DNA from: Chloroflexota bacterium
GTDB lineage: Bacteria > Chloroflexota > Anaerolineae > B4-G1
Reading direction: 5' to 3'
DNA length: 40,558 nucleotides
Assembly: GCA_012514315.1 (NCBI GenBank)
Contig: JAAZAN010000183.1
Span: 1 to 40,558 of the forward strand
The notes under the pieces are model-generated. The model saw only the letters and a list, made by a program, of their open reading frames with translations. It had not been told where the DNA came from and ran no database searches. Shown piece by piece: positions 1 to 8,025 of this stretch (positions are counted from its first letter, which is position 1; each line of letters opens with the position of its first letter). A program made the translations under genes and the position numbers.

Positions 1-152
1 ACGTTCTTCTATCCGACGTACATGCCGAACACGTGGTGGCCATCGACACGCTGAACGGGCGTGAGCAGGAGCTCACGGTCGAACACACTGAGCAAGGCGC
101 ACTCCTGAAGGGTATGCTGATCTATGATTTCCCCATTCTGCTCAAGTTCTAA
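1..152 (+). CDS. C-terminal end of a probable glycoside hydrolase (partial)
   Basis: An open frame (codons from base 3) enters from the left edge and stops at a TAA at 150-152, giving 49 residues. The tail alternates short hydrophobic strands and ends in a YDFPILLKF-like strand, preceded by an AIDTLNGREQEL segment. This pattern is common in the C-terminal beta-sandwich of large glycoside hydrolases. The hydrolase at 24690 ends in a comparable beta-rich tail. The catalytic part lies outside the window, so the family cannot be assigned. It precedes the small-molecule enzyme run on the same strand and may share its role. Confidence 0.4.
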   Translation, partial: VLLSDVHAEHVVAIDTLNGREQELTVEHTEQGALLKGMLIYDFPILLKF

Positions 153-311
153 CTCTCATCACTGGGTAGGCCCCAGGAGATCCGGTTCACCAACCGCGAT
201 TGAGGTGGCGCACGAGCTCCGCTGGATGATCGGGTTGTTGGACAGGGCGCTTGAGGTCAACAGCCCGGTGTCGGTACAGGCTCGCACCGGACACTCGCAA
301 CAGGAGAAGGC
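153..311 (+). other. Intergenic spacer before the eight-gene enzyme run
   Basis: I see no convincing promoter or terminator here. The only clear element is the AGGAGAAGG ribosome-binding site directly before the ATG at 312. A short open frame crosses the spacer but has no ribosome-binding site and no recognisable family, so I do not call it a gene. Confidence 0.5.
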
Positions 312-1262
312 ATGTTCACTACTCTGATTACTGCTCTTCCCGAGCAGTTCGACTCAAGCGAAGTACAAGCCATGCTGACTGCAGCGCGATCTGCGTGCCG
401 CGTTCACCATCCCGTCTCACCGCTGACAGAGGATGCGCTCCTGAATCTGCTGCAGGGAGTTGATGGGTGGATCGCTGGTGGGGAGGTCATTACAGAGCGC
501 TTGCTATGTGCTGCACCCCAGCTCAGGATCATCGCCCGGACTGGTGTTGGTGTGGATCGCGTAGACATGGAGGCCTGTCGCCGTCTGGGCATCCGGGTCA
601 CTACCACTCCCGGACTCACATCTGCCGCAGTAGCCGATCTGGCTATGGCTCTGCTGCTATGCCTCGCGCGACAAGTATGTCTGCATAACCGGGCCCTGCG
701 ATCTGGGTGTTGGGATCAGAGTATAGGTATCGATCTCCAGGGGAAGGTTCTCGGGATCATAGGACTTGGTTCCATCGGTCGAATGGTTGCCCAGCGGGCG
801 CTCGCCTTTGGCATGCGCGTAGTCGCGTGCGAGCCTGTGCGGGATGTGGCGTTCGCGACCTCTCACGGTATCGCCTACCTGGACCTTGATGATCTGCTCG
901 TGCAGGCTGATGTCGTCAGCCTGCACACACCGCTGACCTCGGATACCCTGGGCATGATGGGTGAGAGGGAGCTGCGTCTCATGAAACCAACAGCCCTTCT
1001 GATCAACACGGCGCGTGGAGCGCTGGTGGATGAATCTGCCTTGGTCCGGTCTCTGCGCGAGGGCTGGATCGCTGGGGTCGGATTGGATGTCTTCACAAGC
1101 GAGCCGCTGGTGGACTCGCCGCTTGTCGATCTACCGAATATTGTCTTGACTCCCCACATCGGGGCCTGGACGGAGCACACCTGGGCTGCTATGGCCAGGC
1201 AGGCAGCGACCGAGGTGATCCGAGCTTTGCATGGTGAGTCGCCGCTGAATGCGGTCGTATAG
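312..1262 (+). CDS. D-isomer-specific 2-hydroxyacid dehydrogenase
   Basis: A 316-residue NAD-dependent dehydrogenase of the phosphoglycerate/glyoxylate-hydroxypyruvate reductase family. It interconverts a 2-oxoacid and a D-2-hydroxyacid in the cytoplasm. The N-terminal half has the substrate motif RTGVGVDRVD. The inserted Rossmann domain has GLGSIG and ends its second strand in ACEP, an acidic residue that suggests NAD rather than NADP. The catalytic triad is present: R235 in NTARG, E264 in FTSEP and H282 in TPHIG. The ATG follows AGGAGAAGG. The length is normal and there is no C-terminal ACT domain, so this is not a standard SerA. It heads a run with a 2-keto-acid aldolase 23 bases downstream, which suggests it reduces an aldolase product or a related keto acid. 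The substrate is unknown. Confidence 0.9.
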   Translation: MFTTLITALPEQFDSSEVQAMLTAARSACRVHHPVSPLTEDALLNLLQGVDGWIAGGEVITERLLCAAPQLRIIARTGVGVDRVDMEACRRLGIRVTTTPGLTSAAVADLAMALLLCLARQVCLHNRALRSGCWDQSIGIDLQGKVLGIIGLGSIGRMVAQRALAFGMRVVACEPVRDVAFATSHGIAYLDLDDLLVQADVVSLHTPLTSDTLGMMGERELRLMKPTALLINTARGALVDESALVRSLREGWIAGVGLDVFTSEPLVDSPLVDLPNIVLTPHIGAWTEHTWAAMARQAATEVIRALHGESPLNAVV

Positions 1263-1285
1263 TGATGCGATACGGAAGGATGCCA

Positions 1286-2080
1286 ATGCTGACCAGAAGC
1301 AGACTGCTCAAAACCCGAATGCGTGCTGGCGAGGTAACCGTTGGGGCATGGCTCTCGTTGTCATGCCCCTCAGTTGCCGAGATCATGGCACAGGCTGGAT
1401 TCGACTGGCTACTGATCGACACCGAGCACGCGCCATACAGCCAAGGCGACCTCGAAGTGACCCTGATGGCCTTCAACGGTCAGCCCACCGTGCCGATCGT
1501 GCGGGTACCCTGGAATGACCCGGTGATGATCAAGCAGGCGCTCGACCTGGGGGCTGAAGGGATCCTGGCGCCCTGGGTGAGTTCGCCCGACGAGGCGCGG
1601 CGCGCGGTGGCGGCCTGCAAGTACCCGCCGGAGGGTGCGCGCGGGTTCGGTCCCCGCCGCGCCAGCCGATACTACGCTGACATGGATGCCTACGTTGCGA
1701 GCGCGAACGACGCCATCATCGTCATCGTGCAGATCGAGCACATCCGGGCGGTGAGAGCTATCGGTGAGATCCTGGACGTGCCGGGCATCGACGTGGTGAT
1801 GCTCGGCCCCATGGATCTATCGGGTTCGATGGGATGTCTGGGTGACATTGACCATCCGGACGTAGTCGCCGCCATCGAAACCGTGGTGGCTGAGGCCCAA
1901 CGGCGCGGCATACCGGCCGGTGTGCCGCTCGATGCGACGACGGACCGGCTGTTCGAGTGGGCCGAGCGCGGCTGCCGTTTCGTCATCGCGGGCGAGGACC
2001 ACAGCCTGCTCCGGCGGGCCGCGGCCGATGCCCTGGTCAGTCTGACCTCCTATGCGCGCAGAGTGGATCGCGAGGAGTAG
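1286..2080 (+). CDS. HpcH/HpaI family aldolase
   Basis: A 264-residue class II (metal-dependent) aldolase of the HpcH/HpaI/GarL family, which cleaves 2-keto-3-deoxy acids to pyruvate plus an aldehyde. Visible features are the N-terminal GAWLS strand, DTEH with the catalytic-type H48, the VRVPWND arginine strand, the metal-ligand glutamate E151 in QIEH, and D177 in GPMDLSGSMG. The frame is open from a GTG at 1262, but GGAAGG at 1274-1279 sits six bases before the ATG at 1286, so I choose that start. An ATG at 1280 would overlap the ribosome-binding site. It is likely co-transcribed with the dehydrogenase upstream. Candidate substrates are 2-keto-3-deoxy sugar acids or 4-hydroxy-2-oxo acids; sequence alone does not decide. 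Confidence 0.88.
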   Translation: MLTRSRLLKTRMRAGEVTVGAWLSLSCPSVAEIMAQAGFDWLLIDTEHAPYSQGDLEVTLMAFNGQPTVPIVRVPWNDPVMIKQALDLGAEGILAPWVSSPDEARRAVAACKYPPEGARGFGPRRASRYYADMDAYVASANDAIIVIVQIEHIRAVRAIGEILDVPGIDVVMLGPMDLSGSMGCLGDIDHPDVVAAIETVVAEAQRRGIPAGVPLDATTDRLFEWAERGCRFVIAGEDHSLLRRAAADALVSLTSYARRVDREE

Positions 2081-2087
2081 TGCTAGC

Positions 2088-2792
2088 GTGTACAAGCTGC
2101 TCTCCCATACCCTGAGGCAAGATACGCCTGCGCCTGGTGGCCGGCGCGCGCTGGACGTCGCAATCGACGAGTCATTGGCCCAGGGCCACGTGGGCAACAC
2201 CTTCTACTTCACCACATGGAATCACGCAGGTACGCACGTCGATGCGCCAGCGCACATGCTGCCGAATGGTGTGCCTATCACAGTATTGGCGGCGACCGAT
2301 CTCGTCTTCCTGCGGCCGCTTGTTCTAGACGTGCCGAAAGATGATGATGAACTGGTCACGGCAACGGATCTGGTTCCCCATGAGCGAGCGCTTCGCGAGT
2401 GCGATCTCCTCCTCATTCGTACGAACTACAGCCGTTGGCGTGCGATCGACCCAGGCCGGTACCGAGACCACAATCCAGGCCTGGCGGTCTCGGCCGCCCG
2501 CTACCTTGCTGGGCCAGATATGGCCTGTCTGCGAGCCGTTGGCATCGATACCATTTCCCTGGCTGCTGCGGCGTGCCTGCAGGAGGGGATCGAGGCGCAT
2601 CACATTCTCTTCGCAGCAGAGCGGCCTCGACCAATGCTCATCATCGAGGATCTGGACCTGCGAGGAGACCTCGCTGGCCTCCAACGGGTAGTACTGGCGC
2701 CATTCTTCGTTGAAGGCCTGGACAGCAGCCCCTGTACCGTGTTGGCTGAGTTTGGCAAGCAGAGGGATCAGAATGCATGTGGCGCCGCCTGA
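2088..2792 (+). CDS. Cyclase family protein (kynurenine-formamidase-like hydrolase)
   Basis: A 234-residue member of the metal-dependent cyclase family (PF04199), which includes KynB-type arylformamidases, isatin hydrolases and polyketide-cyclase-like proteins. The metal signature HxGTHxDxPxH is intact as H46, H50, D52 and H56 (HAGTHVDAPAH). A later Gly-Ile-Asp segment (AVGIDTISL) matches the second conserved block. I choose the GTG at 2088 because GAGGAG at 2072-2077 lies ten bases upstream; the longer frame would overlap the aldolase gene. In this neighbourhood it more likely opens a lactone, amide or ring of a carbohydrate-derived intermediate than takes part in tryptophan breakdown, since no other kynurenine gene is present. 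That role is inference. Confidence 0.85.
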   Translation: MYKLLSHTLRQDTPAPGGRRALDVAIDESLAQGHVGNTFYFTTWNHAGTHVDAPAHMLPNGVPITVLAATDLVFLRPLVLDVPKDDDELVTATDLVPHERALRECDLLLIRTNYSRWRAIDPGRYRDHNPGLAVSAARYLAGPDMACLRAVGIDTISLAAAACLQEGIEAHHILFAAERPRPMLIIEDLDLRGDLAGLQRVVLAPFFVEGLDSSPCTVLAEFGKQRDQNACGAA

Positions 2793-2834
2793 CTCACACC
2801 CGGTAGCCGACTCGGCTGATAGGAGGATAAATCG

Positions 2835-3641
2835 ATGGATCTGGGGATGAAGGGCAAGACAGCGCTTGTCACAGGAGGTGGCAGGGGCATTGGTAGAGCG
2901 ATCGCACTGGCTCTCGCTGCAGAGGGTGTGCACGTGGCTATTGCCAGCCGTGATCCCGAGCCCGAGACGATCTGCGAGATCGAGGCGCTGGGCGTTCGGG
3001 CTGAGCGCTTCTGTGTCGACGTCAGTCGTGAGAAAGAAGTAGTGGGCCTCGTACAAAGCACGATTGACGCATTCGGTCATCTCGACATGTTCGTCAGTAA
3101 TGCTGGCCACCATTGGCACGAACCGGTCACTAAGATCACCACGACCAATCTGATGAACACGATCAACACCAACTTGGCATCCTGTATCTGGGGATGTCGT
3201 GAGGTCGCGAGGCATATGATCGCTCGCGGTCAAGGCAGTATGCTCATTGTGGCTTCGACCATCCAATTCAACCCAGGCTACAAAGAGAGCTCGTATCGCG
3301 TGTCCAAGGTTGGCCTGAAGGCCTACGCGGAAACACTTGCCCTTGAGCTTGCACCGCTGGGGATCCGCGTCAATGTGCTCTCTCCTGGGATCTTTCCGAC
3401 CAAGCTGGCGGCCAACCTGAAGGCCACAATGGCTGATCCGGTACTGGGGCCGGCCTTGTTGGCCGATATCCCCATAGGCAGGCTGGGTATGTGTGAGGAG
3501 TGTGGCCCAGCCGCTGCTGTCTTGCTGTCTGACAAGGTGAGCTCGTACATCACTGGTGCAGACCTGGTCATTGACGGCGGCTTCAAGCTTCGCCCACTGA
3601 GGTTGGTGTCGCGCGAGGAAGTAGCGCACATGAACCGGTAA
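2835..3641 (+). CDS. SDR family NAD(P)-dependent oxidoreductase
   Basis: A 268-residue classical short-chain dehydrogenase. The cofactor motif TGGGRGIG is at residues 13-20, and the catalytic Ser-Tyr-Lys set is S141, Y154 and K158 (YRVSK). An SNAG-type motif (VSNAGHH) supports the Rossmann core. The ATG is preceded by TAGGAGGATAAATCG, a strong ribosome-binding site. Such enzymes oxidise or reduce a secondary alcohol/ketone on sugars, polyols or steroids. The C-terminal IDGGFKL is usual for the family. Placed between the cyclase-family hydrolase and inositol-3-phosphate synthase, it may act on a ring alcohol or sugar lactone. The substrate cannot be read from the sequence. Confidence 0.92.
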   Translation: MDLGMKGKTALVTGGGRGIGRAIALALAAEGVHVAIASRDPEPETICEIEALGVRAERFCVDVSREKEVVGLVQSTIDAFGHLDMFVSNAGHHWHEPVTKITTTNLMNTINTNLASCIWGCREVARHMIARGQGSMLIVASTIQFNPGYKESSYRVSKVGLKAYAETLALELAPLGIRVNVLSPGIFPTKLAANLKATMADPVLGPALLADIPIGRLGMCEECGPAAAVLLSDKVSSYITGADLVIDGGFKLRPLRLVSREEVAHMNR

Positions 3642-3709
3642 CTGAAGCGGTACGATCGTGGCGAGTACCGCTAACAGTGCTTGATAGGTATGCATCATTG
3701 GAGGCAGAT

Positions 3710-4780
3710 ATGGAAAACAGAACAATACGCGTAGCCATCGCGGGGGTGGGAAACTGTTGTCAGGCCTTGCTGGAGGGCATTGAGTACTACCGGAAGCATC
3801 CTGAGGATACTCGGGGACTCATGAATCCTGAAATCGGTGGCTACCAGGTGACCGATATCGTCCCCGTAGCCGCGTTCGACGTCAACGCTCATAAGGTCGG
3901 GCGAGATCTGAGTGAGGCGATTCTCGCGCCCCCCAACACGGCTTACCGCTACGCCGGTGTGACCGTCAAACCCTGCGGCGTCACCGTCAAAATGGGTCCA
4001 GTGCTGGACGGCAATCCCGCCCATCTCGCTGAGTTTGTGCCGACTGCTGACTTGGAGCCCTGCGATGTAGCCCAGGAGTTGATTGACAGTGGCGCCGAGA
4101 TGCTGCTGAACTTCATCCCAACCGAATCCCACGACGCCGCCCGATTCTACGCGGATGCTGCGATCAAGGGGGCTGGTATCGGTTTTGTAAATGGTATGCC
4201 GACGCTCATCGTCTCTGATCCGGGATACCAGCAGGCGGCTGAACAACGCGGCGTGCCCATCATTGGGGATGACGTGAAGAGCCAGTTCGGCGGTACAGCC
4301 ATTCACCGGGCGCTGGCTACCCTTATGCAGAACCGCGGCGTCCACCTTGATGAGACCTACCAGATTAACTTTGCTGGAAACACCGACTTTGCCAACCTGA
4401 TGGCTCGGGGCAAGAGCAAACACCGCAGTAAGCAGGAAGCGGTGACTAGCCTGATGCCCTACCCAGTGACGATGTCCACCGGGTTCACCCACGTGGAGTT
4501 GATGAAGGATCGTAAGACCACCATCTTCCTGCTCAGAGGAGGGAACTTTGGCAATGCACCCTTGCACTTCGAGGCCAAGCTGGAAGTGGAGGATAGCGCC
4601 AACTTTGCGGGTGTGATGGTGGATATGATTCGCTACATGAGACTGGCCCTGGACCGCAACGTTGCGGGAGTGCTGGATTCGGCCTGTGCTTTCCTGACCA
4701 AGCATCCTCCTGTGCAGATGCCTGACGATGTCGCGCTGGATCACTTGAGGGCATATGTGGCTGGCACGAGAGAGAGATAG
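3710..4780 (+). CDS. Inositol-3-phosphate synthase (MIPS) family protein
   Basis: A 356-residue NAD-dependent isomerase-like protein of the bacterial/archaeal Ino1 type, which cyclises glucose 6-phosphate to 1L-myo-inositol 3-phosphate. The N-terminal Rossmann motif is AGVGNCCQALLEGI. Conserved blocks follow: GDDVKSQFGGT, FAGNTDF, SKQEAVTS, DRKTT, and KLEVEDSANFAGV with PPVQMPDD near the end. The lysines of the SKxxAVTS, DRK and KLEV blocks are kept. The loop before DRK (VTMSTGFTHVELM) differs from the usual GPSDHVGW-like segment, so the substrate could differ. GGAGG at 3700-3704 selects the ATG at 3710 over an in-frame ATG at 3677. The stop is four bases before the PfkB kinase, implying coupling. 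Confidence 0.88.
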   Translation: MENRTIRVAIAGVGNCCQALLEGIEYYRKHPEDTRGLMNPEIGGYQVTDIVPVAAFDVNAHKVGRDLSEAILAPPNTAYRYAGVTVKPCGVTVKMGPVLDGNPAHLAEFVPTADLEPCDVAQELIDSGAEMLLNFIPTESHDAARFYADAAIKGAGIGFVNGMPTLIVSDPGYQQAAEQRGVPIIGDDVKSQFGGTAIHRALATLMQNRGVHLDETYQINFAGNTDFANLMARGKSKHRSKQEAVTSLMPYPVTMSTGFTHVELMKDRKTTIFLLRGGNFGNAPLHFEAKLEVEDSANFAGVMVDMIRYMRLALDRNVAGVLDSACAFLTKHPPVQMPDDVALDHLRAYVAGTRER

Positions 4781-4784
4781 GGCG

Positions 4785-5711
4785 ATGCGACCTCCTGACC
4801 TGGTCTGTATCGGTCACCTGGTGCGCGAGATGATCCGTTTTCCGGACCGCGTCGCTGGACCGTTCCTGGGAAGTCCGACTGCCTACTGCTCTGTGGCCGC
4901 TGCCAGACAGGATACGCGTACGGGCTTGGTCACAGTCATTGGCCCGGATATGCCCGGTGCACTGCTGGCGCCTATTACCGATACAGGTGTTGACACACGG
5001 GGTCTGCTTGTGGACCAGGTGACAACCGCGAGCGAGCTGGTATACGATGAGCAAGGACACAAGGAGATCAGGTACCCACACCGCGCCCGACCGATTGAGC
5101 CCGCAGATATCCCACTCGCATACCAAGGCTGCCTCGTGGCCTACGTGTGCACGATGGACAATGACGTGCGGCTGGCCGATCTGGCCGAAATAGCAGCTGT
5201 GGGCCAGATGAGTGCTGTGGATCTCGGTGGATACGGCGGGGTTCATATGAGTCTTGACAGTCGTACGGCCGTGGGTTCTCTGTCCAGGTTGGCCGAGGAT
5301 GTGGCGGCGCAGTTCGATGTTGTCAAGGCGTCCGATGAGGATATCGCGGCAATCTACGGGGACGACAATCACGAGCAGGCGGCCAAACGTCTGCTCGGTT
5401 GCGGTCCTGCAGTTGTTCTGATCACCCGGGGCGTTCGGGGTGTCCACGTACTGACGGCGGACCAACAGTGGCAGGTGCCGGCCTTGCCGGCCCATGTCGT
5501 CGACACAACAGGTGGGGGAGATACCTTCATGGCGGGGTTTCTCTCAGAGTATCTGCGGGGTCAGGATCCGGTAAGGTCAACCTGTTGGGGCTGTGCAACG
5601 GCTTCCTACGTGATTGAGTCAACCTCCGGCGTGCGTACCGATCGCATGCCCGTTCGTGAACAAGTCCTGGATCGCGTTATCGGTGGCTATCGTGACTTCT
5701 GCAGATTCTGA
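4785..5711 (+). CDS. PfkB family carbohydrate kinase
   Basis: A 308-residue ribokinase-fold kinase. The C-terminal PfkB signature VDTTGGGDTFMAGF carries the anion hole and catalytic base D246. The adenine-side motifs KASDEDIAAIYG and ITRGVRG are also typical. The N-terminal sugar-binding region lacks the usual double-glycine loop of ribokinase, so the substrate is open. The ATG at 4785 lies four bases after the inositol-phosphate synthase stop; a longer frame would overlap that gene. PfkB kinases that phosphorylate myo-inositol are known in archaea and Thermotoga, so inositol or an oxidised cyclitol is a reasonable guess; 2-keto-3-deoxy acids are the alternative given the aldolase in the run. 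Confidence 0.87.
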   Translation: MRPPDLVCIGHLVREMIRFPDRVAGPFLGSPTAYCSVAAARQDTRTGLVTVIGPDMPGALLAPITDTGVDTRGLLVDQVTTASELVYDEQGHKEIRYPHRARPIEPADIPLAYQGCLVAYVCTMDNDVRLADLAEIAAVGQMSAVDLGGYGGVHMSLDSRTAVGSLSRLAEDVAAQFDVVKASDEDIAAIYGDDNHEQAAKRLLGCGPAVVLITRGVRGVHVLTADQQWQVPALPAHVVDTTGGGDTFMAGFLSEYLRGQDPVRSTCWGCATASYVIESTSGVRTDRMPVREQVLDRVIGGYRDFCRF

Positions 5712-5725
5712 AGGAGGGTTTTCGA

Positions 5726-6907
5726 ATGAGTACAGGTGACGTCAAGATGGGAGTCATCGGTTGTGGTAGCATCGCGGAGATTGCACACTTTCCTTCGATC
5801 GTCCAGCGCAAGGAAGCTAGTCTGGTGGCTGTCTGCGACTCCAATGCCGAACGAGCGCACACGGCTGCCCTCAAATGGGGCGCCGAGCAATGCTATACTG
5901 ACTATCGCGAAATGTATCGGAAGGCTGCTCTGGATGCCGTCGTCATCGCGACTCCTAACAATGTCCACCGCAATCAGGCGGTGGCAGCGGCGCGGGCGGG
6001 TATCCACGTGGTGGTAGAGAAACCCTTGGCTGTCACCAATCGCGAGGCCTGGGATATCGTTGAGGCGTGCAAGCAGGCTGGGGTCAAACTCATGGTCGGA
6101 TGCGACCGGCGCTTCTGGATCCACAATCAGTGGGCCAAGGAACTCATAGATGCCGGGGTGATCGGTAGATTGCTGATGAGCCGTGCATCACTGCACGAGC
6201 ACTGGTACAACTACCAGAACCATGTAGCTGCAACCGACTTCCGTCTGAACTGCAGAGTAGCGGGCGGTGCAGCCGTGAATGATACCGGCGCTCACGTGAT
6301 CGACCTTCTGACGTGGCTCAATGGTAGCCGGGTGAAGCGCGTCGTCGGCGTCGCCCGGCGTATGGCTATGCCGGAGGACTACACGCTGTGCGATGATACT
6401 GCTCTGGCTATCGTTGAGTTTGAGAATGGGGCGCTGGGTACAATCAGCTGCAACCGTTTTTCCCCAGCAGTCAACCAGGCAACGGAGTTGTGCGGTACGG
6501 AAGGAACGATCTTCACTGCAACCGATGCCACCAACCCCTTTCAATCGTGGCCTATGGCGGTCTATACAGACAAAGACTACACCGTTGATACGCTGCCGCA
6601 GATCCTGAAGGACTATCGTTGGCCGCAACTCTTCTGGGTGGAGGATATTGTCGATGATACGGTGCGCAAACGTTGGGTGCCTATCTGTCCACCCCGTTAC
6701 CCGAATAACTACGATCGGATGACCCAGCACTTCCTGGATTGTATCATCAATGACAAGGAGCCCTTGGTGAGTGGTGAGGATGGGGCGCGGGCTATTGAGG
6801 TCATGTGTGCTGTCTGGAAGAGTATGCGGACGGGAGCCTGGGTGAATCTACCTCTCGAGGAGGAGATCGTTCCTCCACACTATGAGCCGCTTCCTCCCGA
6901 GGAGTGA
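5726..6907 (+). CDS. Gfo/Idh/MocA family oxidoreductase
   Basis: A 393-residue NAD(P)-dependent dehydrogenase. The N-terminal Rossmann motif is VIGCGSIAEIAHFPSI and the conserved EKPLA contains the catalytic-type lysine K99 (E98-K99-P100). The second domain has DTGAHVIDLLTW, the histidine-bearing helix that lines the active site. The family oxidises or reduces sugars and cyclitols, including inositol 2-dehydrogenase and scyllo-inosose reductase. AAGGAGGG ahead of the ATG is a strong ribosome-binding site, 14 bases after the kinase stop. Its position beside an inositol-phosphate synthase makes a cyclitol dehydrogenase attractive, but no motif specific to inositol dehydrogenases can be claimed. 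Confidence 0.9.
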   Translation: MSTGDVKMGVIGCGSIAEIAHFPSIVQRKEASLVAVCDSNAERAHTAALKWGAEQCYTDYREMYRKAALDAVVIATPNNVHRNQAVAAARAGIHVVVEKPLAVTNREAWDIVEACKQAGVKLMVGCDRRFWIHNQWAKELIDAGVIGRLLMSRASLHEHWYNYQNHVAATDFRLNCRVAGGAAVNDTGAHVIDLLTWLNGSRVKRVVGVARRMAMPEDYTLCDDTALAIVEFENGALGTISCNRFSPAVNQATELCGTEGTIFTATDATNPFQSWPMAVYTDKDYTVDTLPQILKDYRWPQLFWVEDIVDDTVRKRWVPICPPRYPNNYDRMTQHFLDCIINDKEPLVSGEDGARAIEVMCAVWKSMRTGAWVNLPLEEEIVPPHYEPLPPEE

Positions 6908-6912
6908 GATAG

Positions 6913-7890
6913 ATGAAGACGTTTCTTGTGACCGGCGCCACGGGATATGTTGGTGAGGAGGTGTTCCGGCGGCTTCGGGCGGAGGGCGGGAAGGTCACGG
7001 CGCTTGGGCGCACGCGGCCCAAGACAGACGGTCCCTTCATTGAGGCTGACCTGACTGATTGTGTTGGGTTGCATCGAGCGCTTGCTGGCCGGACCTTCGA
7101 CTGCGTCATACATTTGGCATCACTGCCGGGCGATACGGGAAACCCGACTCAGATGGTGCAGGTCAACATCAATGGCTGTCAGAATATCCTGGAGTATGCA
7201 AGACAGGCCGACGTCAAACGCTTCGTTCTGGCGAGTAGCATATCTGCGTACGAATGGTATCCCGCCACCAGGTTCAGTTCCCCGGACTATCTGCCCGTCG
7301 ACGAGGAGCACCCTTGTCGACCTCGTGACATTTACTCGACTTCTAAGCGCGTGCAGGAGATGCTGGCGATGACGTACTATCATCAGTATGGTTTGCCCAC
7401 GACAGCACTGCGCTTGACTGCGGTTGTTGGGCCCCGCGGCCGTGGCGGCGGCCGCGGTTGGGGTCAGTTCGCCGAGCAGTTAGCTGGGGGACAGCGTGTG
7501 CAGGTGCCGCACTTCACGGCCGACGAACTGTGTCACTACGTCGATATCAGAGATGTGGCGCGTATGTGCATCATCGCCTCGGAGCATCCACGGGCTCCTG
7601 GGCAGATCTTCAACTGTTGCGGACCTGAGCCAACTCGCGGCTCCGAATTGCGGGACATCATCCAGCGTTTGGCGCCTGGCATCGAGGTTGACTTTGGTTT
7701 CCCCTGGAGCATGGCGCAGGGCGGCGAGCTTGCCTTCGATATGAAGAAGGCCCGGGACATCCTCGGTTTCTGGCCCGAATACCGTATGGAGGACAGCATC
7801 AGGAGTATTCAGGAATGGGTCGACAGTGGTGGGCTTGACCAGGCTGTTGTCGCCGACAATTCGTACGAATCGGGGGTTGCTGCGACATAA
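6913..7890 (+). CDS. NAD-dependent epimerase/dehydratase (extended SDR)
   Basis: A 325-residue extended SDR. The cofactor motif TGATGYVG is at residues 7-14, and the active-site Tyr-Lys pair is Y141 and K145 (YSTSK) with the expected upstream serine block (LASSIS). The family holds UDP-sugar 4-epimerases, dehydratases and sugar dehydrogenases. It starts five bases after the Gfo/Idh gene and is the last gene of the run; a convergent gene follows. The C-terminal domain (GCCGPEPTRGSELRD-like nucleotide-sugar side) has normal length. Whether the substrate is a nucleotide sugar or a free sugar is not decided. Confidence 0.88.
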   Translation: MKTFLVTGATGYVGEEVFRRLRAEGGKVTALGRTRPKTDGPFIEADLTDCVGLHRALAGRTFDCVIHLASLPGDTGNPTQMVQVNINGCQNILEYARQADVKRFVLASSISAYEWYPATRFSSPDYLPVDEEHPCRPRDIYSTSKRVQEMLAMTYYHQYGLPTTALRLTAVVGPRGRGGGRGWGQFAEQLAGGQRVQVPHFTADELCHYVDIRDVARMCIIASEHPRAPGQIFNCCGPEPTRGSELRDIIQRLAPGIEVDFGFPWSMAQGGELAFDMKKARDILGFWPEYRMEDSIRSIQEWVDSGGLDQAVVADNSYESGVAAT

Positions 7891-7993
7891 CCTGGTATGA
7901 CGATAGTGAGCGGCTACCCAGTATTCGATCAGACGCGATGGCGTCCGTATCTCTGCTGTTCTGTCTCGCAGCGGATGCGGACCGGTGCTTTAG

Positions 7994-8012
7994 ATGGCTC
8001 AAAGTGAGCTAT
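7994..8012. terminator. Possible hairpin between convergent genes
   Basis: The spacer 7891-8025 separates two converging genes. It holds an eight-pair stem (ATGGCTCA / TGAGCTAT, one G-U pair) with a three-base loop. No T-tract follows on either strand, so it would be at best a weak bidirectional terminator. Confidence 0.3.
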
Positions 8013-8025
8013 CCTGGTCCCTGAG

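Noticed and set aside
124..327. 67-residue open frame near the left edge
   Set aside because: No ribosome-binding site, overlaps the ends of two better frames, and no recognised family.
2325..3725. 466-residue open frame on the minus strand
   Set aside because: It is antisense to the cyclase and SDR genes, has no family features, and both opposite genes carry intact catalytic motifs.
3695..4744. 349-residue open frame antisense to the MIPS gene
   Set aside because: A codon-bias shadow of a recognised gene; no ribosome-binding site or domain.
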